NCBI RefSeq assembly: GCF_900608595.1
Contig: NZ_UWYY01000028.1
Span: 17,619 to 81,618, forward strand
Reading direction: 5' to 3'
Length of the DNA stretch: 64,000 nucleotides
Source of the DNA: Promicromonospora panici
GTDB taxonomy: Bacteria; Actinomycetota; Actinomycetes; Actinomycetales; Cellulomonadaceae
Shown here in pieces: positions 44,862 through 53,150 of this stretch. The notes under the pieces are model-generated. The model searched no databases, was not told where the DNA came from, and saw nothing but the letters and a program-made list of their open reading frames with translations. The position numbers were made by a program, and so were the translations under genes. The stretch's first letter is position 1. Each line of letters starts with the position of its first letter.

Positions 44862-45734
44862 TCAGTTGGCGGTGCGGCCCACGTAGACGTCACGGGCACG
44901 GAAGTAGGTGTCACCGCTCGGGCCCGGTGTGCCCGACGAGCCCTCCATCTGCAGGTTGATGATGAGGTTCATCGGCTTGCCCACGAAGTTCGACCCGATG
45001 TGCGAGGCCTTCCACACGTCGTCGAGGTAGTAGTGGATCTCCACGTCGGTGGCGTTCACCTTGGTCATCCAGATGCGGTACTCGTGCCAGCTCCCCGGCG
45101 AGCTGACCGGGACGATCGTGTTGTCCCAGGAGCCGTCGTAAGTGTTGAACCAGTTCCGGGCGTCGCCCTTGAACTCGAGGATGTCGCTCTCCGGCGGCCA
45201 GCTGTTCGCCCCGGTGATCCAGAACGCCGGCCACGTCCCGCGAACCGACGGCGCCTGGAACTCACCGCGGATCTCGTAGTTCGGGTAGGTGTCGTTGACG
45301 ACTATCTGGTCCTTGGCGTGGATCGCAGCCGAGTGGTACTCGATCGGCAGGAAGGGATCCTTGTCGCTGTTGCCCTCGTCCCAGGAGATCCGGGTCGCCT
45401 TGATGTTGAGCTGCCCCGCCGGCGACAGGTACAGGTGGTTGCTGTCCGTCGAGCTGGCGTACATGCGGGCGGTGCCGTTGTGGTCCGACCCCCACGGGTA
45501 CAGGTAGTTCCACTCCGACTCCAGCGCGGCGCGGCTGGCGAACGAGCTCCCGTCGATCAGGGTCTCCCAGGCCATCGCCTCGTCGGCGCCGGCAGGGCCG
45601 GACGGCGTCGACGCCGCCGGTGCGGCCGCGCCGGCGAGCAGCAGCAGCGCCGTGGCTCCCGCCGCGTACGCCGCGCGCAGCCGGCCGGATCGACCTGAAA
45701 CGGGCGGGCGGCTCTGCGCAGAACTGATCAGCAT
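44862..45734 (-). CDS. secreted GH16 endo-glycanase
   Basis: 290 residues: signal peptide (about 1-50) and a single GH16 beta-jelly-roll catalytic domain. The catalytic motif is ESDILE (E182 nucleophile, D184, E187 acid/base). The aromatic cleft sequence GTWPAFWITGANSWPP lies just before it. GH16 members cleave beta-1,3/1,4-glucans or galactans. The co-transcribed GH43_24-like partner favours a galactan substrate. ATG 45734 with GGGGA 6 nt upstream. No carbohydrate-binding module is attached, in contrast to its partner. Confidence 0.8.
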   Translation of the reverse strand: MLISSAQSRPPVSGRSGRLRAAYAAGATALLLLAGAAAPAASTPSGPAGADEAMAWETLIDGSSFASRAALESEWNYLYPWGSDHNGTARMYASSTDSNHLYLSPAGQLNIKATRISWDEGNSDKDPFLPIEYHSAAIHAKDQIVVNDTYPNYEIRGEFQAPSVRGTWPAFWITGANSWPPESDILEFKGDARNWFNTYDGSWDNTIVPVSSPGSWHEYRIWMTKVNATDVEIHYYLDDVWKASHIGSNFVGKPMNLIINLQMEGSSGTPGPSGDTYFRARDVYVGRTAN

Positions 45735-45796
45735 GTGGTTCCCCTTTTTTGTCGGCTGTCCTCGTTGACTGTCCGTCGGGTGATGCGTGCTGCGCC

Positions 45797-45834
45797 GGTG
45801 ATGTTTACGTCACCATTTGGGTGATTTTGCCACC
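45797..45834. promoter_or_regulatory. two imperfect palindromes upstream of GH16-GH43 operon
   Basis: GGTGATGTTTACGTCACC (45797-45814) is an 18-bp palindrome with 7 of 9 pairs matched. A related GGTGATTTTGCCACC (45820-45834) follows 23 bp on. Paired GGTGA...(T)CACC sites are a plausible repressor operator in the region 63-100 nt before the GH16 start. No dedicated regulator gene is adjacent. Confidence 0.4.
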
Positions 45835-45862
45835 ACTTGCGAGGGTGGTCAAGGTTTAATCG

Positions 45863-47917
45863 CTACAGGCCGGCCGCCGCGGACCGCGCCACGGTCACGG
45901 CGTCGTCGCAGAGCGTCTCCTGGTCACTCTCCCCGGTCAGGTGCACGCGCAGCAGCTCGCTCACCCGGCCGTCGCCCTCCGGGCTCGGCCCTTCCTTGGC
46001 GACGACGTCGACCAGGCACCCCTCGCCCCAGGCATCGCCCCGCTCGTACGCGGTGTGGCCGGACAACGAGGTGCGCGTGCCGTCGTCCGGCGCGTACCCC
46101 TCGTTCCGCTCGAAGAGGAGCCGCAGGTAGCGGCTCTCGTCGCCGTCCCACTTGCAGTCCCACTCGGCGAACTCGCGTTGCGGGCTCACCATGTCGTCGA
46201 TGTCGAGTGCGGTGCGCAGTGCGTCGTCCGACGGCAGGTCACACGTGTTGCGGCCGATCGCGGAGCCGGGCATCGGCAGGGCCGTCCGGACCGGGAGGTC
46301 GTCCGCGGCGACCAGCGCGGCGGTCCGGTCGGCGACGGACTGCGCCATCGCGCACAGGTCCGCGCCCGAGCCCTCGATCTGGGTCGCCTCGAAGGACAGG
46401 TTGTACCGGTCCCCCGCGCCGAAGACCACCTCGCGGGCGCACTCGTCGTCCCCCTCGGAGGAGTAGAGCGTCACGCCGCCGCCCTGGTCCGAGCCGCTAC
46501 CGTCCGGGTCCTCGTCGACGTACATCGTCAGCTCGACCTCGCTGACACCGGAGCCGTTCGAGACCGTCGCGTCGCAGCCCTGGAACTCGCCGCGGTCGCT
46601 GTCGATCCGGGCGGCACCGAACCCGTTCAAGGTCCCGGCATCCAGCAGCTTGCACGGGTCCCACGACGCCTCCCGGGCGGCGTCCCCGCTCTTGGCCGCG
46701 AACGTGATCGGCGTGGCCGCGGCGGTGCCGGTCTTCGGCTGGGTCGCGCCGCCGTCCGCATTCTGGGTCCTGGAGGGCGACGGCGCGGGGTCGGCCACGA
46801 CCTCGGCCGACGGTTCGGCGGCCGGGGTCTTCTCCGCGGTTGCCTTCGGTGACGGCGACGGCGGCTCGGGCTGCGCGCGCAGACCCGCGCGGGCGGGGCC
46901 GGCCGCCTGCTCCACGCCGTCGGCCGGCGGACCGTACGCGTTCCACGTGAAGAGCGCTCCGGCGACGACCAGGACCACCGCGGCGGCCACCGCCGCGAGC
47001 GCCCGGCCCTTGCGCGCCTTTTGGGGCGGCGCCGACAGGTTCTCCCCCGCCGCGATGCTCCTGAGCTCGTCCCGGACGTCCTCCAGGGCGGGCCGTTCCC
47101 GGGGGTTCTTGTGGAGCATGCGGACCACGACGTCGGCCATCGCGCCGCTCCGTCGCGGAGTGCGCACCGCCTGACGTGCGGAACCGGCGGCAGGCGACGT
47201 CGGACCGCCGTCCTCGAAGGGAGTCACGCCCTCGAGCGCCCAGTACAGCGTGGCGCCGAGCCCGAACACGTCTGCGGGACGCCGGTACTGCGTGCCGGGG
47301 ACGAGCATCTCGGGCGCCAGGTAGCCGGGCGTCCCCGAGATCCGCGCTCCCCCGGATCCGACGGCGGGTGCCGCGTCGGCGTCGCCGTCCGCGTCGACGT
47401 CCGCGTTCGGGTCGACGACGGCGCCCGTCGTGCCTGTCACCGTGACCGCGTCCGAGACGCTGTCCGCGATACCGAAGTCGACCAGTGTGGCGACGCCGTC
47501 CGCCACCAGCACGTTCGACGGCGTCACGTCGCGATGCAGCAGGCCCTGGGCGTGCACGGCGGCCAGCCCATCCGCGAGCTGGGCGCCGTACGTCGCCGCC
47601 TGCTCGACGGAGATCCGGCCCAGCCGCTTCAGCGACTGCCCGGCGATGTAGCCCATCACTATCCAGTGGTCGTCGCCCTCGGTGACGACGTCGTGCACCG
47701 CCACCACATGGGCGTGGCGCACCCGGGCGAGCTTCTCGGCCTCCTCGACCGCGCGCTGCGCACCGTCGCCCTCGTGGCGCACGCGTTTCAGCGCGACCCG
47801 CAGCGTGGTCACCGTGAGGCTGGTCGCCTCCCAGACCTCTCCCTGACCACCCGACCCGAGCAGCTTCACCAGTCGGTACCGGCCGGCGATCTCGTCCCCT
47901 GCGCTGACCTCGCCCAC
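45863..47917 (-). CDS. transmembrane Ser/Thr protein kinase
   Basis: 684 residues. The N-terminal kinase domain (about 13-290) has glycine loop LGSGGQGEVW, K44 in VALKRV, catalytic HRDVTPSN (H128-N135, with Thr where most kinases have Lys), DFG at 147-149 and APE at 201-203. Between DFG and GTPGY there is a roughly 40-residue acidic insertion (DVDADGDAD) in the activation segment. One membrane helix (about 308-328) leads through a Pro/Ala linker to a Cys-containing extracytoplasmic domain (about 420-684) resembling DUF3558-type sensor domains. GTG start with only a weak ribosome-binding site. Confidence 0.85.
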   Translation of the reverse strand: MGEVSAGDEIAGRYRLVKLLGSGGQGEVWEATSLTVTTLRVALKRVRHEGDGAQRAVEEAEKLARVRHAHVVAVHDVVTEGDDHWIVMGYIAGQSLKRLGRISVEQAATYGAQLADGLAAVHAQGLLHRDVTPSNVLVADGVATLVDFGIADSVSDAVTVTGTTGAVVDPNADVDADGDADAAPAVGSGGARISGTPGYLAPEMLVPGTQYRRPADVFGLGATLYWALEGVTPFEDGGPTSPAAGSARQAVRTPRRSGAMADVVVRMLHKNPRERPALEDVRDELRSIAAGENLSAPPQKARKGRALAAVAAAVVLVVAGALFTWNAYGPPADGVEQAAGPARAGLRAQPEPPSPSPKATAEKTPAAEPSAEVVADPAPSPSRTQNADGGATQPKTGTAAATPITFAAKSGDAAREASWDPCKLLDAGTLNGFGAARIDSDRGEFQGCDATVSNGSGVSEVELTMYVDEDPDGSGSDQGGGVTLYSSEGDDECAREVVFGAGDRYNLSFEATQIEGSGADLCAMAQSVADRTAALVAADDLPVRTALPMPGSAIGRNTCDLPSDDALRTALDIDDMVSPQREFAEWDCKWDGDESRYLRLLFERNEGYAPDDGTRTSLSGHTAYERGDAWGEGCLVDVVAKEGPSPEGDGRVSELLRVHLTGESDQETLCDDAVTVARSAAAGL

Positions 47918-47993
47918 CTGTCGCCCTGTCCGTCGTCCCGCCAGCTGACTCCTTGAGGCGTGATGCTATTGCACCTTTTGTACTGTTGCTGGG

Positions 47994-48368
47994 TTAGTTG
48001 GCAGGCGCCGCCATGGCGCGGTCCAGGATCTTCCCCAGCGGTTGCGGCCGGGCGCTGGCGCTCCACGCGGTGAGCGCGGCCTCGACGCACCCCAGGGCGG
48101 CGGCGATCACGGCATGGACCCGCGGGTCGGAGTCGTCGGCCGGGTCGGCGCCGAGGCGCCGTGCGATCTCCGGCCGGAGCAGCTCGTGCCATCGCGCGTT
48201 CTTCTCCCGGTGCCGAGCCGCGAGCGCCAGCGTGCTCATGACCAGCTGGGTCAGCCGCCGGGTGCGCTCGTCGTGGCCTTCGTACTGCTCGATCAGCACA
48301 TCGAGCGCGCGCCGCATGGCCGCCCAGGGCGCTTCGCCCGGCGGCCGGGCGGCGAGCGCGTCGGTCAT
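47994..48368 (-). pseudogene. truncated TetR-family regulator (C-terminal domain only)
   Basis: 124 residues from ATG 48368 match the ligand/dimerisation domain of MftR-like TetR proteins (DALAARPPGEAPWAAMRRAL, STLALAARHREKNARW). The frame extends upstream about 22 codons with sequence reminiscent of the helix-3 end of the DNA-binding domain (FRSLERHFQEAR) and then meets a stop. No complete helix-turn-helix is encoded. It is therefore probably a 5'-deleted pseudogene, though a stand-alone ligand domain cannot be excluded. Confidence 0.6.
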
Positions 48369-48475
48369 CCGCCTTTCGTCTCTCGCTTCCTGAAAATGCC
48401 GTTCGAGAGAGCGGAACTGGTGCGCACCAACCTACGTGGGGTCCGTGCAGGTCGCCGTCGGAGCCGCGGCCCTCC

Positions 48476-48931
48476 TCATCGCCCCAGGTGGTCGTGGGGC
48501 ACCGGCACCCGGCGTCGGATCCGCGCCACGATGCTCCGGGTCGCGAGCTTGTGGAAGCGCGAGTCGATCACCAGCAAGCGGTAGATCGCTCCAAGCGCGC
48601 CCGGGAAGGTCGCGTCGGTGTGCGCCTCGACGCGAGTGCCGGCGCCGTCGGGCAGGAGCCGGAAGGTGAGGGTGTAGACCGAGAACCGGTGGACGCCGTC
48701 AAGCACGAGCTCGTGCGGAGGATCCGCCTCCGCGACGCGGAAACCTGGGACCGCCGAGCCCACCGCGAGTGGGCGTGGCCCCTCGGCGACCGTGTCGCGG
48801 CAGCCGATCAGGCGCACGTACCGGGCGGGTCCGAGCACCTCGACCTGGTCCAGAAGCGCACGCCACACCACGTCGGGCGGGGCGGCGATCGCCGTCGCGC
48901 GCACATCACGGTAACGCCGAGGGCCGACCAT
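48476..48931 (-). CDS. SRPBCC-family (START-like) protein
   Basis: 151 residues with the START/SRPBCC strand-helix pattern: VRATAIAAPPDVVWRALLDQ at the N-terminus, central strands with FRVAEADPPHELVLDG and RFSVYTLTFRLLPDGAGTRV, and the long C-terminal helix. Such proteins bind or modify hydrophobic ligands; function unknown. It lies behind the TetR fragment, whose loss may have left it unregulated. Confidence 0.65.
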   Translation of the reverse strand: MVGPRRYRDVRATAIAAPPDVVWRALLDQVEVLGPARYVRLIGCRDTVAEGPRPLAVGSAVPGFRVAEADPPHELVLDGVHRFSVYTLTFRLLPDGAGTRVEAHTDATFPGALGAIYRLLVIDSRFHKLATRSIVARIRRRVPVPHDHLGR

Positions 48932-49048
48932 CCACGGACCCTACTCCCAGAAGGCGCACCGAACCGTTACCGACGGACCCTGCTGCTCAGCGGCCGGAAG
49001 GCGCACACTTCTAGGTAGACGACGGGGTCTGTCACCTGGAGGTACACC

Positions 49049-50374
49049 ATGGCCGCCCGACGCACGATCATCCGCGGGCTGGCCGCGTTCGCCGGCAGCC
49101 TGGCAATCCTGGTCGCCGGGCTTGCCGTCCCCGCGTCCGCCGAGCCCGAGACCCCCGTCGTGTACCCGTCGGGCTCGGCGGCGACGATGGCCGACCGCCT
49201 CGGTTTCGACGCCTGTACCGCACCCTCGATCGCGGCCCTGCAGGCCTGGAAGGGGACGTCGCCGTACAGCGCCGTCAACGTGTACTTCGGCGGCAACAAC
49301 CGCGGCTGCGCGCAGCCGAACCTGACCGCGGCCTGGGTCCGCGACGCCGTCGCGGCGGGCTGGAGGCTGCTGCCCACGTACTTCGGCTACCAGCCGTACT
49401 GCATGTTCGGCGACAAGCCGAACCGCTACACCGCGACCAACGCCACCTCCCGCGGGAACTCGGACGCCACCGACGCCGTCTCGAAGGCCAAGGCTCTCGG
49501 CATGCGGCCGGGCAGCGCCCTGTACGCGGACGTCGAGCACTACGACCCCGCCGACTCGTCGTGCCGGACGGCGGTGCGCCGGTACGTCTCGGCATGGACG
49601 AAGACCCTGCACTCGTCGGGGTACCTGGCGGGCGTGTACGTCCACCAGGACTCGGGGCTGCGGGACCTCTCCGACTCCTACAACTCGACCACCTACGCCC
49701 GGCCGGACGCGGTATGGATGGCCCGCTGGGACGGCGACAGCTCGCTGACCAACTGGCCGACGGCGCCGAACTCGCACTGGGCCACCTTCCAGCGCGCGAA
49801 GCAGTACGAGGGCGACCACAACGAGACCTGGGGCGGCGTGACGATCAACATCGACTCCGACCGGATCAAGGCACCCGTCGCCACGGTCGCCCGCACCTAC
49901 AAGGTGACGAGCTCGACGTCGCTGAACTCCCGCACCGGGCCGGCTACCTCCTACCCCGTCGTTCGTAGCTACAACCCGGGCGGCACGCTCACGGTGGTCT
50001 GCCAGACCACCGGGCAGAAGGTCGGCACCACCGCGGTGTGGGACCGGCTGGCCACGGGAGCGTGGGTCAGCGACTACTACGTCTCGACCCCGTCCAACAC
50101 CGGGTTCACGTCGCAGCTGCCGCGGTGCCGCTACCCCGGGCAGGTGACCATCGACTCGCTCACGGTCCGGTCCGGACCGGGGACGTCCTACCCGAGCTCC
50201 GGCGCGGCGCTACGTCGCGGTTCGCTGGCCTATGTCATGTGCCAGAAGTCCGGCAGCACGGTCGGGACCACCTCGGTGTGGAACAAGCTGCGCGACGGGC
50301 GCTGGGTCAGCGACTACTACGTCTCGAACCGCTCGAACACGAGCTGGAGCGCGCCGGTGCCCCGCTGCCCGTGA
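49049..50374 (+). CDS. secreted DUF1906 (Rv2525c-like) protein with two SH3b repeats
   Basis: 441 residues. The signal peptide ends near VPASA (about residue 31). The DUF1906 glycoside-hydrolase-like TIM-barrel domain (about 50-275) starts with GFDACTAPSIAALQAWKG and includes NVYFGGNNRGC and YADVEHYD. Two bacterial SH3 repeats follow (about 285-365 and 370-441), each ending W...L..G.WVSDYYVS. The build suggests a wall-bound enzyme acting on peptidoglycan or another envelope polymer. ATG 49049 with GGAGG upstream. Confidence 0.8.
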   Translation: MAARRTIIRGLAAFAGSLAILVAGLAVPASAEPETPVVYPSGSAATMADRLGFDACTAPSIAALQAWKGTSPYSAVNVYFGGNNRGCAQPNLTAAWVRDAVAAGWRLLPTYFGYQPYCMFGDKPNRYTATNATSRGNSDATDAVSKAKALGMRPGSALYADVEHYDPADSSCRTAVRRYVSAWTKTLHSSGYLAGVYVHQDSGLRDLSDSYNSTTYARPDAVWMARWDGDSSLTNWPTAPNSHWATFQRAKQYEGDHNETWGGVTINIDSDRIKAPVATVARTYKVTSSTSLNSRTGPATSYPVVRSYNPGGTLTVVCQTTGQKVGTTAVWDRLATGAWVSDYYVSTPSNTGFTSQLPRCRYPGQVTIDSLTVRSGPGTSYPSSGAALRRGSLAYVMCQKSGSTVGTTSVWNKLRDGRWVSDYYVSNRSNTSWSAPVPRCP

Positions 50375-50463
50375 TGACCAGAAACGACGTCCGACCTGCG
50401 TGAACATCTGGTGAATCTCAGGATGGGCACAACCATCCGGACGCCCGGCGCGTCGTAGAAGGC

Positions 50464-51117
50464 ATGCGAAACACACACGCAAAGGCACGTTCCATTGTTC
50501 TGCTGACCGGCCTCGTGGTGGGCCTCACGGCTGGCCCGACGGCGACCGCCGTCGCCGGCCCCGAATCGGTGGCGTGCGCCGCCACCTCCGCGCACGTCCC
50601 CGCACAGGCCGCAGGGCCGTCCGACTGCGATCCGGTCGGCATCCCGATCGACCTCGGCGAGCCCACCCCGGGCGCGACCGACGACTGGCAGACGACCGAG
50701 ACCAACGGCGTCGGCTACGCGATCCCGGCTGACTGGACCGGCCGCGAGATCGTGGGCGACGGCGGTAGCGGCCACGAGTGGGAGTCCCCGGAGATCGCCG
50801 TCTCCGACGAGTACGGCGACCTGTACTGGCGGATCCTCGTCCAGTCGCCCTTCGTGTCGCAGGAGATGCCGAACCCGGAGGACCTGAACGAGGTCGGCTT
50901 CCACGCCTCGTACATCGAGGTCGAGGGCGCCTCGGAGGCCGTGCTCGTGGCCGCGCAGACCGGGCACTGGGCCGACGCGTCGGTCGAGACGATCGACTTC
51001 CAGGTCTTCGTCCAGTCGGAGAGCACCGGCGTCGTCAGCCGGTTCATGGGCGAGCTGCCCGCGGGCGAGGAGGGCCAGTTCCTGCTGGACAACTTCGTTC
51101 CGACGATCGAGCCGTGA
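50464..51117 (+). CDS. secreted protein, function unknown
   Basis: 217 residues: signal peptide (about 1-32, ATAVAG), a short two-cysteine segment (CAATSAH...SDCDP) and a beta-rich domain (about 80-215) with alternating strands such as YAIPADWTGREIV and SETIDFQVFVQS-like segments. No family recognised. It follows the DUF1906 gene by 89 nt and is closed by a hairpin terminator. Confidence 0.6.
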   Translation: MRNTHAKARSIVLLTGLVVGLTAGPTATAVAGPESVACAATSAHVPAQAAGPSDCDPVGIPIDLGEPTPGATDDWQTTETNGVGYAIPADWTGREIVGDGGSGHEWESPEIAVSDEYGDLYWRILVQSPFVSQEMPNPEDLNEVGFHASYIEVEGASEAVLVAAQTGHWADASVETIDFQVFVQSESTGVVSRFMGELPAGEEGQFLLDNFVPTIEP

Positions 51118-51124
51118 TGCTGGG

Positions 51125-51169
51125 GTAGGCCGACTGTGGCGTAGGCCGACTCTGGCGTAGGCCGAGCGG
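51125..51169. repeat. 16-bp tandem repeat
   Basis: GTAGGCCGACTGTGGC is repeated at 51141 with one change and partly again at 51157, directly after the secreted-protein gene. Probably slippage-prone intergenic DNA. Confidence 0.6.
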
Positions 51170-51171
51170 AG

Positions 51172-51200
51172 GCGGGTCCCGGTGTGGTTCCGGGGCCCGC
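51172..51200 (+). terminator. hairpin terminator after secreted-protein gene
   Basis: Eleven-bp arms (51172-51182 and 51190-51200, one G-U pair) with a 7-nt loop, followed by TTTCG; the closest thing to a classical intrinsic terminator in this window. Confidence 0.6.
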
Positions 51201-51338
51201 TTTCGCATGTCTGGGGTCGGGATACCGTGAGCTCCGGCATGGCCATCAGCCCCTACGCCTACGGCGATGAGCGGCATCGTCGCGGCGGACGACGACGCCT
51301 ACACCAGCCGAATGGTCGCGCTGATGGGCTCCGTCGGC

Positions 51339-51551
51339 GGGCGGGTAGATCGTGTGCTTCGTAGGGCCCGGTGCGAAGGCGAGCAAGGGAGCGCGGCCGC
51401 TGTGCCCGCTGTCGTAGCGGTACTCGAACTCTCCGAAGCCGATGATGCGGCCTGCCCAGACGACGGGCGGCTCGCCGCTGATCTCCTGGTGTATCGCGAG
51501 CAGCTCGGGACTCTGACCAGGTTCCAGTTCCGCACGACCCTTCTCACCGGT
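51339..51551 (-). pseudogene. DUF1801 gene remnant
   Basis: The minus strand encodes about 70 residues typical of DUF1801 proteins: LLAIHQEISGEPPVVWAGRI, then GFGEFEYRYDSGHSGR and LLAFAPGPTKHTIYPP. The expected N-terminal helix and the C-terminal half (GKGCLYIK-type region) are missing and no start codon fits. It sits in the otherwise gene-free gap between a terminator and marR. Confidence 0.55.
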
Positions 51552-51564
51552 CCCCGATGCCGGG

Positions 51565-52065
51565 TCAGCTCGTCCTGCGTCGACGCGGCGCCGCGGAACG
51601 CGGGGGTGCCGCGCGCATATGGTCGCGGACCCTGCCCAGCACATCAGCCATGGCCTCGACGTCCGCCCGCTCGAGTGGCTCGAACAGCAGCTCGTCGAGC
51701 ACCGCGATATGGCCGGGGAAGACCTTCGTGAGGGTGTCCCTGCCCTGCTGGGTGATCGTGACCGTCGTGCTGCGCTCATCATCGGGGGACGGTGCGCGAG
51801 TGACCAGCCCACGCTGCTCAAGCGACTGGGCCTGATAGGTGAGGCCGCTGCGGCTGTAGACGACGCCGTCAGCGAGGTCGGTCATGCGGTAGCTCCCGTC
51901 GGGCGAGTTGCCCAGACGGGCCAGGAGCTGGAACTGCACGTAGCTCAGATCGCCGGCCCCCCGCAGCTGCTGCTCGACCGTGTGCCGCAGAAGGCTGCTG
52001 ACCTCGATGAGCGCGAAGTAGGCACCCAGCTCGGTGGAGTCGAAGGAACGAGGTGTGTCGGCCAT
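51565..52065 (-). CDS. MarR-family transcriptional regulator
   Basis: 166 residues with the MarR winged helix: QFQLLARLGNSPDGSYRMTD, recognition-helix segment VYSRSGLTYQAQSLEQRGLV and wing APSPDDERSTTVTITQQG. The C-terminus is a short basic tail. The ATG at 52065 is leaderless (TAGACT 6 nt upstream). Three copies of an 18-bp operator lie between it and the divergent oxidoreductase, so it should repress both. Confidence 0.87.
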   Translation of the reverse strand: MADTPRSFDSTELGAYFALIEVSSLLRHTVEQQLRGAGDLSYVQFQLLARLGNSPDGSYRMTDLADGVVYSRSGLTYQAQSLEQRGLVTRAPSPDDERSTTVTITQQGRDTLTKVFPGHIAVLDELLFEPLERADVEAMADVLGRVRDHMRAAPPRSAAPRRRRTS

Positions 52066-52071
52066 GCCAGC

Positions 52072-52077
52072 AGTCTA
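52072..52077 (-). promoter_or_regulatory. -10 element of leaderless marR-type gene
   Basis: TAGACT on the minus strand, 6 nt before the ATG at 52065 and adjoining operator copy 1. Confidence 0.5.
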
Positions 52078-52080
52078 CCT

Positions 52081-52155
52081 TGCTGCGAACTCGAAACACT
52101 TGCTACGAACTTGAAGCAGTGCTACGGTCTCCACAGATGCTTCGAATCCGAAGCA
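52081..52155. promoter_or_regulatory. three-copy MarR operator and oxidoreductase promoter
   Basis: TGCTGCGAACTCGAAACA (52081-52098), TGCTACGAACTTGAAGCA (52101-52118) and TGCTTCGAATCCGAAGCA (52138-52155) are three imperfect-palindrome copies. A promoter TTGCTA (52100-52105), 17-nt spacer, TACGGT (52123-52128) faces the oxidoreductase. Copy 2 fills its spacer and copy 3 lies just past the start point, an ideal arrangement for repression. Confidence 0.65.
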
Positions 52156-52175
52156 CTAACTGAGAGAAGGCCATC

Positions 52176-53114
52176 ATGAAGGCAGTACGTTTCCACCAGA
52201 CCGGCTCCCCCGAGGTCCTGCGCTACGAGGACGCCGACCGGCCCGTCGCCGGTGAGGGCCAGGTGCTCGTCCGCGTGGCCGGCTCCGCGTTCAACCCGGC
52301 CGACAACGGCATCCGAGGCGGTCTCCTGCCGATCCCGGTGACGCTGCCGCACGTGCCCGGCTACGACGTCTCCGGCACCGTCGACGCGATCGGCGACGGC
52401 GTGAGCGGCTTCCAGGTCGGCGACGCCGTCGTCGGCTTCCTCCCGATGACGGAGGACGGCTCCGCGGCGGAGTTCGTGGTCGCCCCCGCCGACGTCCTCG
52501 TCAAGGCGCCGACCAGCATCGACCTCGCCGACGCCGCCGCGCTGCCCTCGGTGGCGCTCACCGCCTGGCAGTCGCTCTTCGACGCGGCAGGGCTCAAGGA
52601 GGGTCAGCGAGTGCTGATCACTGGCGCCGGCGGAGCGGTGGGTGGCTACGCCGTCCAGCTCGCCAAGCAGGCCGGCGCCTACGTCATCGCCACCGCGAGC
52701 CCTCGTAGCCGAGACGCGGTTGCCGGTGCTGGCGCGGACGACGTCATCGACCACACGACGTCCACCGTTCTCGGGTCGGTGAGCGAGCCCGTCGACGTCC
52801 TGCTCAACCTGGCACCGATCAGCCCCGACGAGTTCACGGCTCTCGTCGTCCTCGTCCGTGACGGCGGCGTCGTGGCGTCGACGACCGCGTGGATGCCCAC
52901 GCCCAGTGACGACGCGCGCGGGGTGCGGGCCGCCGGAATCTTCGTCCGCGCCGACGTCGAAGAGCTGGCCCAGCTGGTCGCCCTGGTCGACAGCGGCGAG
53001 CTCACCGTCGACGTGGCCCGGCGCGTCCCGCTGAGCGAACTCCCCGCGATCCACGCGCAGTCAGCCGCCGGCGAGCTGCGCGGCAAGGTCGTGGCCGTCC
53101 CCGACGTCCGCTGA
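52176..53114 (+). CDS. MDR-family NADP-dependent quinone oxidoreductase-like protein
   Basis: 312 residues. GroES-like N-terminal domain (FNPADNGIRGGLLP, VPGYDVSGTVDAIG) and Rossmann domain with ITGAGGAVGGYAVQLAKQAG (about 148-167). No zinc ligands are evident, as in zeta-crystallin-like quinone reductases. ATG 52176 follows GAGAGAAGG. It is the first gene of the MarR-controlled cluster and points to detoxification of electrophiles or quinones. Confidence 0.86.
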   Translation: MKAVRFHQTGSPEVLRYEDADRPVAGEGQVLVRVAGSAFNPADNGIRGGLLPIPVTLPHVPGYDVSGTVDAIGDGVSGFQVGDAVVGFLPMTEDGSAAEFVVAPADVLVKAPTSIDLADAAALPSVALTAWQSLFDAAGLKEGQRVLITGAGGAVGGYAVQLAKQAGAYVIATASPRSRDAVAGAGADDVIDHTTSTVLGSVSEPVDVLLNLAPISPDEFTALVVLVRDGGVVASTTAWMPTPSDDARGVRAAGIFVRADVEELAQLVALVDSGELTVDVARRVPLSELPAIHAQSAAGELRGKVVAVPDVR

Positions 53115-53150
53115 TCCCTCTCCACACCTCCCCAAGAGAAGAAGTGCGAC

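Noticed and set aside
51267..51731. Plus-strand frame between the secreted-protein gene and marR
   Set aside because: It is antisense to a recognisable DUF1801 remnant and to the 3' end of marR.
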